Assembly (NCBI GenBank): GCA_022820835.1
Contig: JAJEET010000127.1
Location: forward strand, 1-51,541
Length of the DNA stretch: 51,541 nt
Source: Candidatus Poribacteria bacterium
GTDB taxonomy: Bacteria > Poribacteria > WGA-4E > WGA-3G
Reading direction: 5' to 3'
Shown in pieces: positions 1-8,060 of this stretch. Positions within the stretch are counted from its first letter, which is position 1. Each line of letters starts with the position of its first letter. The position numbers and the translations under genes were made by a program. The notes beneath the pieces are model-generated. The model saw nothing but the letters and a program-made list of their open reading frames with translations, was not told the DNA's origin and made no database searches.

Positions 1-37
1 CGGTAACGCTGTTCATGCTTGCCAACGAGATAGTATA

Positions 38-66
38 ATCATACCATATTTTTATACACATGTCAA
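38..66 (-). promoter_or_regulatory. sigma70-type promoter firing off the left edge
   Basis: Read on the minus strand, a perfect TTGACA (61-66) is followed after 17 bases by TATGAT (38-43). Transcription would run leftward out of the window. An ATG lies at 14-16 on that strand, but too little sequence remains to identify a gene. Confidence 0.5.
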
Positions 67-88
67 GTTTTTAAACACAAAGGTTTAG

Positions 89-130
89 CGGGCTTTCCTC
101 CCACAGCTAAAGCAGTGGGCTTCACGCCCG
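89..130. repeat. nested hairpin resembling an IS200/IS605 end
   Basis: Three nested perfect arms are visible: CGGGC (89-93) with GCCCG (126-130), CCCAC (100-104) with GTGGG (115-119), and GCT (106-108) with AGC (111-113). This style of imperfect subterminal hairpin is typical of IS200/IS605-type ends, whose transposases recognise hairpins rather than inverted repeats. No tnpA or tnpB is present, so a relic end or solo element is only an inference. Confidence 0.4.
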
Positions 131-176
131 AATGCCCGTGATTCTTGTCGGTAGATACGAGGGGATGTTTTTTGAT

Positions 177-596
177 TCACATCAATTCCCTTAATTCTTG
201 AAGTTTGGCAGCAACCTCCTCGAATCTTTGCCTCCAATTTTCATCTCGTAAGGCGGCGCGTTTCTGCATCGATTGTATGAGTGGTTGTGATGCTTCCGCG
301 TCATCGAGCTGCTGGTTCAATTCTGCCAACTTGCCCTCTTCCTCGGATGTTAAGCCGGTGGAGAATTTCTTATCCAACAACTTGTGATAAGCTTCAAGCA
401 GACCTGCGGGGAGCTCGTAGTCAAATGCATTTTCACTTTCATCCGGGTGCCATTTACGATATTCATCCATCGGGACAATTGCTGCTACAGGTTTTCCATT
501 ATGTTCAAGGACGAGGCTTTCATGTCCTTCCCAACTCGCCCGAAGCAAATGCTCGATTTGAGGTGGAAGTTGGTCCAATGAGATCGTTTTATTCAT
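177..596 (-). CDS. Phd/YefM-like antitoxin with coiled C-terminus
   Basis: The 139-residue protein has an N-terminal part (about 1-50) with the Phd/YefM pattern: a short helix, then VLEHNGKPVAAIVPMDEY. In that family this fold binds DNA and represses its own operon. The rest (about 75-139) is rich in Glu, Gln, Lys and Leu, probably helical, and could be the toxin-binding part. AAAAGGAG stands 9 bases before the ATG, and a TATAAT-like -10 lies at 634-639 on the same strand. No toxin ORF adjoins it on either side, so it may be an orphan, a solitary regulator, or the partner of a lost toxin. The family call is moderately sure; the role is inferred. Confidence 0.6.
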   Translation of the reverse strand: MNKTISLDQLPPQIEHLLRASWEGHESLVLEHNGKPVAAIVPMDEYRKWHPDESENAFDYELPAGLLEAYHKLLDKKFSTGLTSEEEGKLAELNQQLDDAEASQPLIQSMQKRAALRDENWRQRFEEVAAKLQELRELM

Positions 597-672
597 GGCT
601 ACATCTCCTTTTCAAATAGCATCTTTAGGCTTTATTATACCATATTCGTTAGAGTTCTTACCAATGGAAGTT

Positions 673-698
673 AAAAGGCGCGCTGGCATAACGCGCCT
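673..698 (-). terminator. intrinsic terminator after dctP
   Basis: On the minus strand AGGCGCG pairs with CGCGCCT across a 9-base loop and is followed by TTTT. It lies about 40 bases past the dctP stop and closes the ygfZ-tatT-dctP unit. Confidence 0.7.
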
Positions 699-737
699 AT
701 CATGGGGAGTTTGACTGGCGTATTACGTCAGTCTGAC

Positions 738-1799
738 CTATTGATTTTTCCGGTATTCTTCCAAGAGTGCGTTAATTTTGTCAAGGAACTCTTGTGAATA
801 AATCTGACCGACGAGTGCTTGGTGCGTTTCTGCAGCGATCGCATCCCACGCCTCACGCGCATCGTCCTCAAATTCAACGACTTGGAGACCGGCTTTCTTT
901 TGCAAAGCCTCAACCGCTCTATCATTATCCTTCCGAATTTGCTCAATCAGAGAGGCTTGGTACTTGTCGCCGACTTCACGCAAAACTTGCTGCTCCTCTG
1001 GGGTCAGTTGATCGAACTTTTCCTTCGTTATAACCGTGGCACCGACACCGACGCTCACGGGGAGGTTCGTCATGTATTTGAATTTATCATGCCATTGGAG
1101 TGCGACAGTGACGTAGGGTGATGCGGTTACGGTGTTAATCTGCCCTGAATAGAGGGAGGACAAGACCTGAGTAACTTCTCTCGGTACGGTTGCGATCTCG
1201 GCGTTTTTGTAGAATTCGAGTGCGATTCTATCGCTTGTCCGCGCCCACATCTTAACGCTTGGAGATTGAAGGTCGGCAATCGTGCGGATCGGTTCATTGC
1301 TGAAGATGTAGTAGAAACCGATGTCTCCCATCCCGATCAGAACATATCCGGCATCCATGAATTTTTTATCAAGGTCTTCGCGGAGGAAGTCTCGGACATG
1401 ATCAAGTTCTTCATAGTTTCTGAACATCCGCGGCAGTTGAAAGATGAGTACCTCTTTCTGTATTTCACCGAGGCCGGTTGCCGTCATCGCGCCTGAGTGG
1501 ATTAATCCGGCTCGCATTTTACGGATGACATCGAGTTCGTCGCCTTGGACCCCATTTGGATAGATACGGAGTCCGAGTTCGTTATCCGTTTTAGAGCGAA
1601 TTTCTCTTGCCATCGCCTCGAAATTGTTCATCCACGTGGAGCCTTTCGGTGCGAGCGTCGCGAATTTAATGGATTCCGCAGCAAAGAGTGTTGTTGGTAT
1701 AATTAGCATACCTAAAATCAGCAGAGATATGCATGCCAATTTCAGTAAGGAATCGGGTTTGAAAACCCCTTTTACATGGTTTGTTTGCTTTGTGGTCAT
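738..1799 (-). CDS. TRAP transporter substrate-binding protein, DctP family
   Basis: This 353-residue protein is a periplasmic solute receptor of tripartite ATP-independent periplasmic (TRAP) transporters, which usually bind organic acids or similar small anions. A signal segment (about 19-40) ends at LFAAES. The mature part begins IKFATLAPKGSTW and contains KMWARTSD, which holds the arginine that usually clamps the ligand carboxylate. Length is normal for DctP. The ATG overlaps the TAA of tatT by one base (TAATG), so the two are translationally coupled. A terminator follows at once, so the DctQ and DctM membrane subunits are not in this operon. Family call is firm; the substrate cannot be read from sequence. 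Confidence 0.9.
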   Translation of the reverse strand: MTTKQTNHVKGVFKPDSLLKLACISLLILGMLIIPTTLFAAESIKFATLAPKGSTWMNNFEAMAREIRSKTDNELGLRIYPNGVQGDELDVIRKMRAGLIHSGAMTATGLGEIQKEVLIFQLPRMFRNYEELDHVRDFLREDLDKKFMDAGYVLIGMGDIGFYYIFSNEPIRTIADLQSPSVKMWARTSDRIALEFYKNAEIATVPREVTQVLSSLYSGQINTVTASPYVTVALQWHDKFKYMTNLPVSVGVGATVITKEKFDQLTPEEQQVLREVGDKYQASLIEQIRKDNDRAVEALQKKAGLQVVEFEDDAREAWDAIAAETHQALVGQIYSQEFLDKINALLEEYRKNQ

Positions 1800-2710
1800 T
1801 ATTCCGTTTCTCCTTCCATCATTTCTGTATCAAAAAGCATATCCGTCTGACCGAGCCAGCGTTTGGCGCGTGATTTTGCGAGTGCAGTCGCCGCCTCTTC
1901 GCCGGGAAAAATGTCGTCCGGTGCATCAATAACTTCCTGTAACATCTGCTTATAGAGTTTGATGTCCTGTTTAGGGTAGGCGTAGTACCGTGCGCGATAA
2001 AACTTTGCCAACAGGAATTTGCCATCATTAAGTTCATCGACCTTATCAAGGTATTCTTTTGCTTTCTCTGGGTCGCCGCCGATGGCTGGTGATCGGTCGC
2101 CGTAATAGACGGCATAGAACAGATAGGCACTACCGAAGTAAAAGGCATCGTCTAACTCAAGCACACGTTGCATCATTGCTTCGACGCGATCAAGGTCAAT
2201 GACTTGCATCGGGTCATCTTTCTGTAGGCTGATGCCGCGCGCCATAGCGTAAGCGGCCCAAAAGAGCGGTTCCACCTGTTTTTTCTTTAGTTTCTGGAGT
2301 GCTCCTTTTAGGTCATCAGGTGGTACACTTCTTGCTTCCTTAAAGGTTTTATCGGATTTCGCCAATACCTTAAAGGCGTATGCTTCAGCACGTACGTAGT
2401 GTCCGATCGCTTGTGAGCGCATTTCTGCTGCTGTGTCAAAGTTTCCAGCGATCTCCGCTTCTTCCATTTTATCTTCGAGGAACCCGCTGTAGGAAGCGTG
2501 TGCGCGTGCTGTCTTCGTCATAAGTCCGCTGTTTCCAGTTTTCGCCAAGTTCTCAAGGGTTCCGAGGTTTTTAGCGAGCGTGGATTCTACGACAACTAAA
2601 TTGCCCTCCGACTGAATCCTTGATAGTTTCGCCAGGCCACAACCGCCTAAGAATATAGGCAAGAGTAGAAGTAGCAGAAAAGTTTGGATTCTCAAATGGT
2701 TATGTGTCAT
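1799..2710 (-). CDS. TatT-type TRAP-associated periplasmic lipoprotein
   Basis: The 303-residue protein starts with a hydrophobic segment ending in a lipobox, FLGGC, so it should be a lipoprotein. The remainder is helical with TPR-like repeats and matches the TatT (TRAP transporter T-component) family, known to form oligomers that contact DctP receptors. Typical stretches are ETHARAHASYSGF-like helices near 65-75 and DRSPAIGGDPEKAKEYLDKV near 205-225. The ATG is preceded by AAGGTGAAC. It lies between ygfZ (gap about 72 bases) and dctP (1-base overlap), the usual TatT-DctP pairing. The family is clear from context and sequence; how it aids transport is inferred. Confidence 0.82.
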   Translation of the reverse strand: MTHNHLRIQTFLLLLLLPIFLGGCGLAKLSRIQSEGNLVVVESTLAKNLGTLENLAKTGNSGLMTKTARAHASYSGFLEDKMEEAEIAGNFDTAAEMRSQAIGHYVRAEAYAFKVLAKSDKTFKEARSVPPDDLKGALQKLKKKQVEPLFWAAYAMARGISLQKDDPMQVIDLDRVEAMMQRVLELDDAFYFGSAYLFYAVYYGDRSPAIGGDPEKAKEYLDKVDELNDGKFLLAKFYRARYYAYPKQDIKLYKQMLQEVIDAPDDIFPGEEAATALAKSRAKRWLGQTDMLFDTEMMEGETE

Positions 2711-2782
2711 ATTAAGTTCACCTTAAAATTATTTGTGGTGTTTACCCACAATTTTGGGTTAATATCGTTTATTGCTTACGGA

Positions 2783-3892
2783 TTACGCCGAAAATGGCAA
2801 TCGTACGACTGTCGCTTCAACACGCCCGTCCGATGTCTCAATCTGTACGCGACTCCCGGGATCTGTCACTGCGATACGGACGTAGCCCAATGCGATCTCT
2901 TTTGCGAGTGTCGGTGCGAAGGTGATGCTTGTAACCCAACCGACCTCTTTATCGTCGTTGAAAATCGGTGCGTTTGGATGAATTTTGCGGTTGTCTTGTG
3001 ATGTCGGACTCCCGTCAATTTCCATGCCGCGTAGTAAGCGGTTCGGGTGTCCCCGATATTTCATCCGTGCGACGATCTCTTGTCCAATGTAGCACCCCTT
3101 CTCAAAATCGATGGCGTGTTCTAATTCTGCTTCAAGGGGGATGACGGCATCAGTTAGTTCTGCCCCATATCTGGGGATACCCGCTTCAATTCGCAAGGAT
3201 TCGAGCGCGTTCCAACCGATAGGTCGAGCATAATGTGATCCTTCAGCCATCAATGCTTTCCAAAGCGGTTCCAAACCCTCGGCAGCGGTATAAAGCATAT
3301 AACCGATTTCACCGGTGGTGTCTGTTCGGACATAGACGATTGCGTGCTTAAAAAGGGCATCCGCTTCACGTACACAGTTCTGGCGTTCCTGCAAATTAGC
3401 GACATCGTTCAGACCGAGAACAGACTGCACGAGTTCAGGCGATTTAGGTCCGTGAACAACAATTGCACCCGTTTCAGCGGTTAAATCAGAGAGTTCAACA
3501 TCGTCAGCGATAATGTACTTGTCCAGTTCGGTGAAGAGGTTTTCCGCTGTTTCAGGGGCACTGTCAATGGTGATTTCGTCTTCAAGGACATAGATATTTA
3601 GGTCGGCTATAACTTTGCCGCGATGCGTTAGGAGTGTGGCGTAAGTGCCTTGTCCTGTTGAGAGACTTTCAACATCGTTTGAGATGATGCGGTTCAGAAA
3701 TTTTGCGCGATCGCCGCCTGTGAGTTGATGCCTGGTCCGGTAAGACACATCAGCAATACCGACACTGTTTCGGACAGCGTGATGTTCGGCAATAGGGTCT
3801 GTGTAATGGGCTGCGATGCTCCAACCTCGGTGCTTTTCCGCAAAAGCCGCGCCGAGCTGCTCATGAATGTGATGAAGTGGTGTCGTTTTCAT
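2783..3892 (-). CDS. YgfZ/GcvT-family folate-binding protein
   Basis: This 369-residue protein belongs to the GcvT-like folate-binding fold. It carries the YgfZ signature KGCYIGQEIVARMKYRGHPN near residues 265-285, including the conserved cysteine. YgfZ proteins act with folate in the assembly or repair of certain iron-sulfur clusters; the related glycine-cleavage T protein lacks this motif, so YgfZ is the better name. The start is decided by the ATG at 3892, which has no ordinary Shine-Dalgarno: the bases upstream are six copies of a 7-bp repeat (GAAAACT on the coding strand) ending directly at the ATG. The gene leads into tatT and dctP. Confidence 0.85.
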   Translation of the reverse strand: MKTTPLHHIHEQLGAAFAEKHRGWSIAAHYTDPIAEHHAVRNSVGIADVSYRTRHQLTGGDRAKFLNRIISNDVESLSTGQGTYATLLTHRGKVIADLNIYVLEDEITIDSAPETAENLFTELDKYIIADDVELSDLTAETGAIVVHGPKSPELVQSVLGLNDVANLQERQNCVREADALFKHAIVYVRTDTTGEIGYMLYTAAEGLEPLWKALMAEGSHYARPIGWNALESLRIEAGIPRYGAELTDAVIPLEAELEHAIDFEKGCYIGQEIVARMKYRGHPNRLLRGMEIDGSPTSQDNRKIHPNAPIFNDDKEVGWVTSITFAPTLAKEIALGYVRIAVTDPGSRVQIETSDGRVEATVVRLPFSA

Positions 3893-4065
3893 AGTTTTCA
3901 GTTTTCAGTTTTCAGTTTTCAGTTTTCAGTTTTCAGTCGTCAGTACGATTTTTCTGCGAAAAATCTTTCAGTCGTCAGAAAGAGACTTGTGGAACTATCA
4001 CAACCCTCTTTTAACTGATAACCGATAACCGAAAGGAATCGTCCCCGATTCCGTACTGATAACTA
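3892..4065. repeat. palindromic intergenic element with (AGTTTTC)6
   Basis: Six perfect tandem copies of AGTTTTC fill 3893-3934, starting at the ygfZ start codon. The element runs on to CTGATAACTA (4056-4065), roughly inverted to the TAGTTTTCAG at its other end, and holds the hairpin GATTTTTctgcgAAAAATC. The same hairpin and the same end recur in the element at 30240-30383, so they form one family. Confidence 0.7.
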
Positions 4066-4070
4066 TTTTC

Positions 4071-7000
4071 CTAAAAGATACGATCGAAACGTAAAATGAG
4101 TATTGGGTTTCGTAATGAGAACGATGAATCAAGTGCCTCTGCGGCTTCAAAAGTAAGGCTCCAGGGTGGCATGTTACCAAACGGGTCTATAAAAACAGTG
4201 CCTCCAACCCCGACTGAAGTTTTAAGTTGTTCTGTAAATGTTTGAAAATCGTCAAAAGGTGCGTCGCCGTGCTGCCAGATACTGCCTGTATCCAAAAAGC
4301 AACTTAGTATCCAACCGAACACGTCTCCAGAATTCGTATTGATTGTCTCATTGATGAACCGATATTCGAGGTTGAGCAGAAATCGGCTATCGCCTGCGAA
4401 CCTATTGAAATCATAACCCCGCAAGGTATTACCACCGCCAAGGTGAAGGAGCCGTTGTCTTGGTAATGGCGCGTCAGAATAATCCGCTGCGACTCTAACG
4501 TTGAGTTGGTGTGGTCCCAATAACGGCGTGTAGCGTGCGATTTCAAATCGATAGAAATTGAAGTCGTAGTTCCCACCGAGGAATTGCCCAGTCGTTTCGA
4601 CGGCGACCTGCCCGCGCCATCCACGGCGCGTGCGTTCATTCGCAGAAAACAGCGTATGGAAATACTGTGTACTTGTTGATCTGTGGTCCCGGGTATCAAA
4701 CGCGAAAACGAGCGAGAGGTTTCTTAATTGCCCACGCTCAATCCGAGCATTGCCTCGCTTGAGTAGGGAGCGGTTTAAGTAACTCCAATCCGTTGATTTC
4801 GAGAGGTTGTCGTGATTTTCATCTGTGATTTCGAGTCTGAGATAACTCCATTCTGAGGGTGCGTAGATTACCCAACCTTGAGAGCCAGAACGTTCATAAT
4901 AATCTTGAAGTGCGGCACCGTAGTAGGAGGCGCTCAGTGAAGCGTCGCCGTGATGTAGATAGATATTAGAGCTGACATCGGTGAGTTTATAGAAGCTCGC
5001 CCCGATTTTAAGGGGTTGCCGTTTAAAGAATCCTTTTTCGACACCGGCGTGATAGTTCCATATCTTACTGGAGAATCCACGGCTGATTGACCCGAACACC
5101 TGTTCTGTACCGGTGAATTGCGTGGTGAGTGTTCCGCCTGCTCCCAGCATTAGACCGTGGACACGATTGAATTGAATAATCGGGAAAGCACCGGGTTTGG
5201 CAATAGGTTGTTCCTCAATTTCGACGATCATAACATTTTTGCCACCTTCGCGTTGGACTCGCCATCCGCGAATCGATTTAAAATGCTCATTGTTTTCGCG
5301 GAGTTCTCTTCGCATGCGGTTTACCTTTGATTGTCCGAGCGTCCGATGGTAAATATCTGGTGTTTTCGATTCCTGTGTTCCGTCATTGTGTTGGGTTTTG
5401 ATATTGAGCGCGTCTAAGAGTTCAGCCCTCGAAATCCGACTGTTTCCGGTGAACCGAATTTCGTGTAAAGTGCCTTCGTTGATATGAAATTCGAGGGTAT
5501 CGTTGACGACTTGGTGTTTAACGGTCGCAAATTCATATCCACGATTTGAATAGAAATTGGCAATTAGCTGCTCTTTAAGCGTCACCGCTGTAACAGCAAT
5601 GGAACCCGGATTGAGCTGAAACCACTCTTTGATAAGATATGTTGGGAAACTTCTATTTCCGTTGATCCTGATTAATTGAGCAGAGATTACAGGTGCTTCC
5701 GTGACTCGGATATGGACACTGAAAACTCGGGGCTTTTCCTGATTTTCAAGCGGAGGTTGTTCTTGTCTGGTTTCCAGATGGACATCCTGAAACCAGTCGT
5801 GATTTCGTAATTCTGCGATCAACCATGCGAGCTGCGAACCTGTGGTCATACTACCGGGTTGAATTGGGATATTCTGTAGGATCGCCTCTGTTGTGATTTT
5901 TGTATTCCCTTCAACCTCAATCGCGGCAACAAGGAATTGTTCCTCTGCTGTAAAGGTTTCAGAGGATTCGGCTTGCATCGTTACGAAGTTCAACAGTCCC
6001 ATCGCGGGTGCGGAACGTTCAGAGAGTGCGCCGACATACTCTTGTGGGGCATGGACCCACCACGGATGTTCTGTATCGTAGGTGGGTTGCCAATAACTAT
6101 ACTCTCTCTGTGTGGTCAGGACGGGGTCTGCTGCGCTCCGGGTGTCGGTATATGTCTTGCGGTGAATGTTAAAAAGCCACAGGACGGGGTTTATTGCGCT
6201 CCGGGTGTCCGTATGTGCCTTGCGGTGAATGTTAAAAAGCCATCTATTTTCGTCAGTGGATCCGTTTTGTGTGTTTAAACCGGTGGGTTTCTCTAACATA
6301 TCACGCGGAATGGCGATTTCAGCACTCCAATAGGTGGTGCTGATATGGGTTGCCACCTTCGCTTTTGAGTTCCAATCGCTGTTTGCGTCGAAGTCTGTTT
6401 GCATATTATCTTGACTGAGCGTTGATTGAATATCTTGCGGTGCGAATCGGAAATAGGGTGTTCCTGGCAGGTTAACCTGTTGATCAAAGAGCGCGCCAAT
6501 GGGATTGATAACAAAGTGATAGTAGGTCTCGGTTTTCAGATTCGGATCCATCAGGATTTCAATGCATTCATCTTCCCAAATCGGAGAGTCGTGTTGTGTC
6601 TGTGAAACATGGGGGATTTGCGCTTCTGGGATGTATGCCTTTACAGCGATATAGAGGTATTCGGCATCCCATAATAGAGAGGTCTGCGTTGAGTTCTGCG
6701 GTTCGGCAGTGCCATCCACGTTCTGAAACGGTGGAAGTGTACTCGCCATCTGCCAGGCTATTTCAGAGACGTTACCATCAATTACCGGGGGTTGTGTTGT
6801 CTCCAATACGGCTTGCGAAAGACCTGCAAATGAATCTGACGAAGGATCTGAGGATTCATTCTCTGTCTTCGATGAACTCGGCAGCACCGAGATTGCATCG
6901 GTAGCTTTCAAGCGAAATAGCGGACCGCCCCCGTTAATAATGGTTAGGGATGTGGTGTTATCAATTTGTGCCGGTAGATTGACAATCGTCTGCTGTTTTT

Positions 7001-7844
7001 CGCTTTCAAGTTCAGCATCAACAGTGTAATCTTCGGGCAATTCTAATCGGATATGACCGCCTTGTGCGGTCATATCCATCGGTGCTGCAACAGTATCAAG
7101 TATAATTAATCCGATTGAACCGTTTTGTGTCAGTATTTTGTTCTGTCCGTGCGTTAGCAAAATTTTTCCGCCGATATTTCCTTTTTTTACAGAGATATTG
7201 TAGTTCCCCAAAGTTTCATCTAACACGACGTTCCCTGTATCTGTGGTAACTGCTATCTTGCCTCGGATACATTTCAGACGTGTATTCCCCGTTTTGTTTT
7301 GGATATTAAGTGCGACATCTGCGGGGGTGTTAATCGTCCATTTCAGTTGGAGTTGATTGTCGAGTATCGTTTGCAGGTTAGGTATATTCGCGAACGGATT
7401 CGGTTTTGTGTCGGTGGTAGCGTCTGTTGGTAATTGGATGCCTAACTGGAGTGTTCCGTCGTTGCGTGTTTCTGTTATGGAGATGTTATCAAGGTATGCA
7501 CGCATAAGCGTGTCGAGTTGGGTGTTTGTTGCTTGTACCTGTTTTTCGAGTTTGATCTTGATATTATCTTCTTCAATGGCAATGATTTCGATGTCTCCGG
7601 GGATCTCCAGATTCAGTTTAATTTGGTAAATATCTTCAAAATTGAGGATTTTCTCCGCCGTCGTCTGTAGCCTTGATGTTTGTTCCTGCGTTGGGATAGG
7701 TGTCCTTGATGTATCTTGTGAGTTGTCCGCTTCTACAGTTAAGACGGGTGGGTTAAGTACAATCGCGAACGCAGCGAATAGAAATAGAGAAATGATGGTT
7801 GGACGGCGTATAGATAACATTTCAGAGATATCCGTTTTATTCAT
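4071..7844 (-). CDS. giant Omp85/BamA-like protein with CBM9-like and beta-rich N-terminal domains
   Basis: About 1257 residues from the ATG at 7844. A hydrophobic export segment (about 14-34) is followed by a beta-rich stretch (65-320) resembling DUF4097-type adhesin repeats. Next comes a CBM9/DOMON-like domain (about 354-580; VIDGNVSEIAWQMA, then LWDAEYLYIAVKA). POTRA-like repeats span 638-880, and an Omp85 barrel (about 885-1257) carries the loop-6 type TLRGYDFNRFAGD and ends in aromatic RFDRIF, as outer membrane barrels do. BamA and TamA are about 600-800 residues with no carbohydrate-type domain. The frame stays open to a GTG at 7898, but a plus-strand promoter lies there and no RBS is seen, so the start is uncertain. 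The barrel is firm; the function is unknown, perhaps secretion or surface assembly. Confidence 0.85.
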   Translation of the reverse strand: MNKTDISEMLSIRRPTIISLFLFAAFAIVLNPPVLTVEADNSQDTSRTPIPTQEQTSRLQTTAEKILNFEDIYQIKLNLEIPGDIEIIAIEEDNIKIKLEKQVQATNTQLDTLMRAYLDNISITETRNDGTLQLGIQLPTDATTDTKPNPFANIPNLQTILDNQLQLKWTINTPADVALNIQNKTGNTRLKCIRGKIAVTTDTGNVVLDETLGNYNISVKKGNIGGKILLTHGQNKILTQNGSIGLIILDTVAAPMDMTAQGGHIRLELPEDYTVDAELESEKQQTIVNLPAQIDNTTSLTIINGGGPLFRLKATDAISVLPSSSKTENESSDPSSDSFAGLSQAVLETTQPPVIDGNVSEIAWQMASTLPPFQNVDGTAEPQNSTQTSLLWDAEYLYIAVKAYIPEAQIPHVSQTQHDSPIWEDECIEILMDPNLKTETYYHFVINPIGALFDQQVNLPGTPYFRFAPQDIQSTLSQDNMQTDFDANSDWNSKAKVATHISTTYWSAEIAIPRDMLEKPTGLNTQNGSTDENRWLFNIHRKAHTDTRSAINPVLWLFNIHRKTYTDTRSAADPVLTTQREYSYWQPTYDTEHPWWVHAPQEYVGALSERSAPAMGLLNFVTMQAESSETFTAEEQFLVAAIEVEGNTKITTEAILQNIPIQPGSMTTGSQLAWLIAELRNHDWFQDVHLETRQEQPPLENQEKPRVFSVHIRVTEAPVISAQLIRINGNRSFPTYLIKEWFQLNPGSIAVTAVTLKEQLIANFYSNRGYEFATVKHQVVNDTLEFHINEGTLHEIRFTGNSRISRAELLDALNIKTQHNDGTQESKTPDIYHRTLGQSKVNRMRRELRENNEHFKSIRGWRVQREGGKNVMIVEIEEQPIAKPGAFPIIQFNRVHGLMLGAGGTLTTQFTGTEQVFGSISRGFSSKIWNYHAGVEKGFFKRQPLKIGASFYKLTDVSSNIYLHHGDASLSASYYGAALQDYYERSGSQGWVIYAPSEWSYLRLEITDENHDNLSKSTDWSYLNRSLLKRGNARIERGQLRNLSLVFAFDTRDHRSTSTQYFHTLFSANERTRRGWRGQVAVETTGQFLGGNYDFNFYRFEIARYTPLLGPHQLNVRVAADYSDAPLPRQRLLHLGGGNTLRGYDFNRFAGDSRFLLNLEYRFINETINTNSGDVFGWILSCFLDTGSIWQHGDAPFDDFQTFTEQLKTSVGVGGTVFIDPFGNMPPWSLTFEAAEALDSSFSLRNPILILRFDRIF
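6117..6242 (-). repeat. in-frame 63-bp tandem duplication inside the Omp85 gene
   Basis: Two adjacent 63-bp units encode WLFNIHRKAHTDTRSAINPV and WLFNIHRKTYTDTRSAADPV, each with a following Leu. They sit at the end of the CBM9-like domain. The few differences suggest a recent duplication that kept the reading frame. Confidence 0.85.
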
Positions 7845-7891
7845 GTACGTGGGACTGAAAATGGAGATGAAGACTTTATCTGCAGAATTCC

Positions 7892-7920
7892 TTGACACAT
7901 TTATAATAATACTTTATACT
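7892..7920 (+). promoter_or_regulatory. strong sigma70-type promoter for the 8061 gene
   Basis: TTGACA (7892-7897), a 17-base spacer, then TATACT (7915-7920). Transcription would begin near 7927, giving a leader of about 134 bases to the ATG at 8061. Confidence 0.7.
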
Positions 7921-8060
7921 TATTAGAAAAGTCAAGCAGTTTTTTCGTACCCTTCATCGCGATTAGAGCGTTTTTATTATTTTAAGCGGAAGACACTTAT
8001 AAAAACAGAGAAGTAAAAACAGAGAAGTGGAGTAGGAATGCTGCGCATAGGAGAAGAAAG

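Noticed and set aside
3893..3934. Tandem repeat as a possible CRISPR
   Set aside because: The 7-bp units have no spacers; it is a simple tandem repeat.
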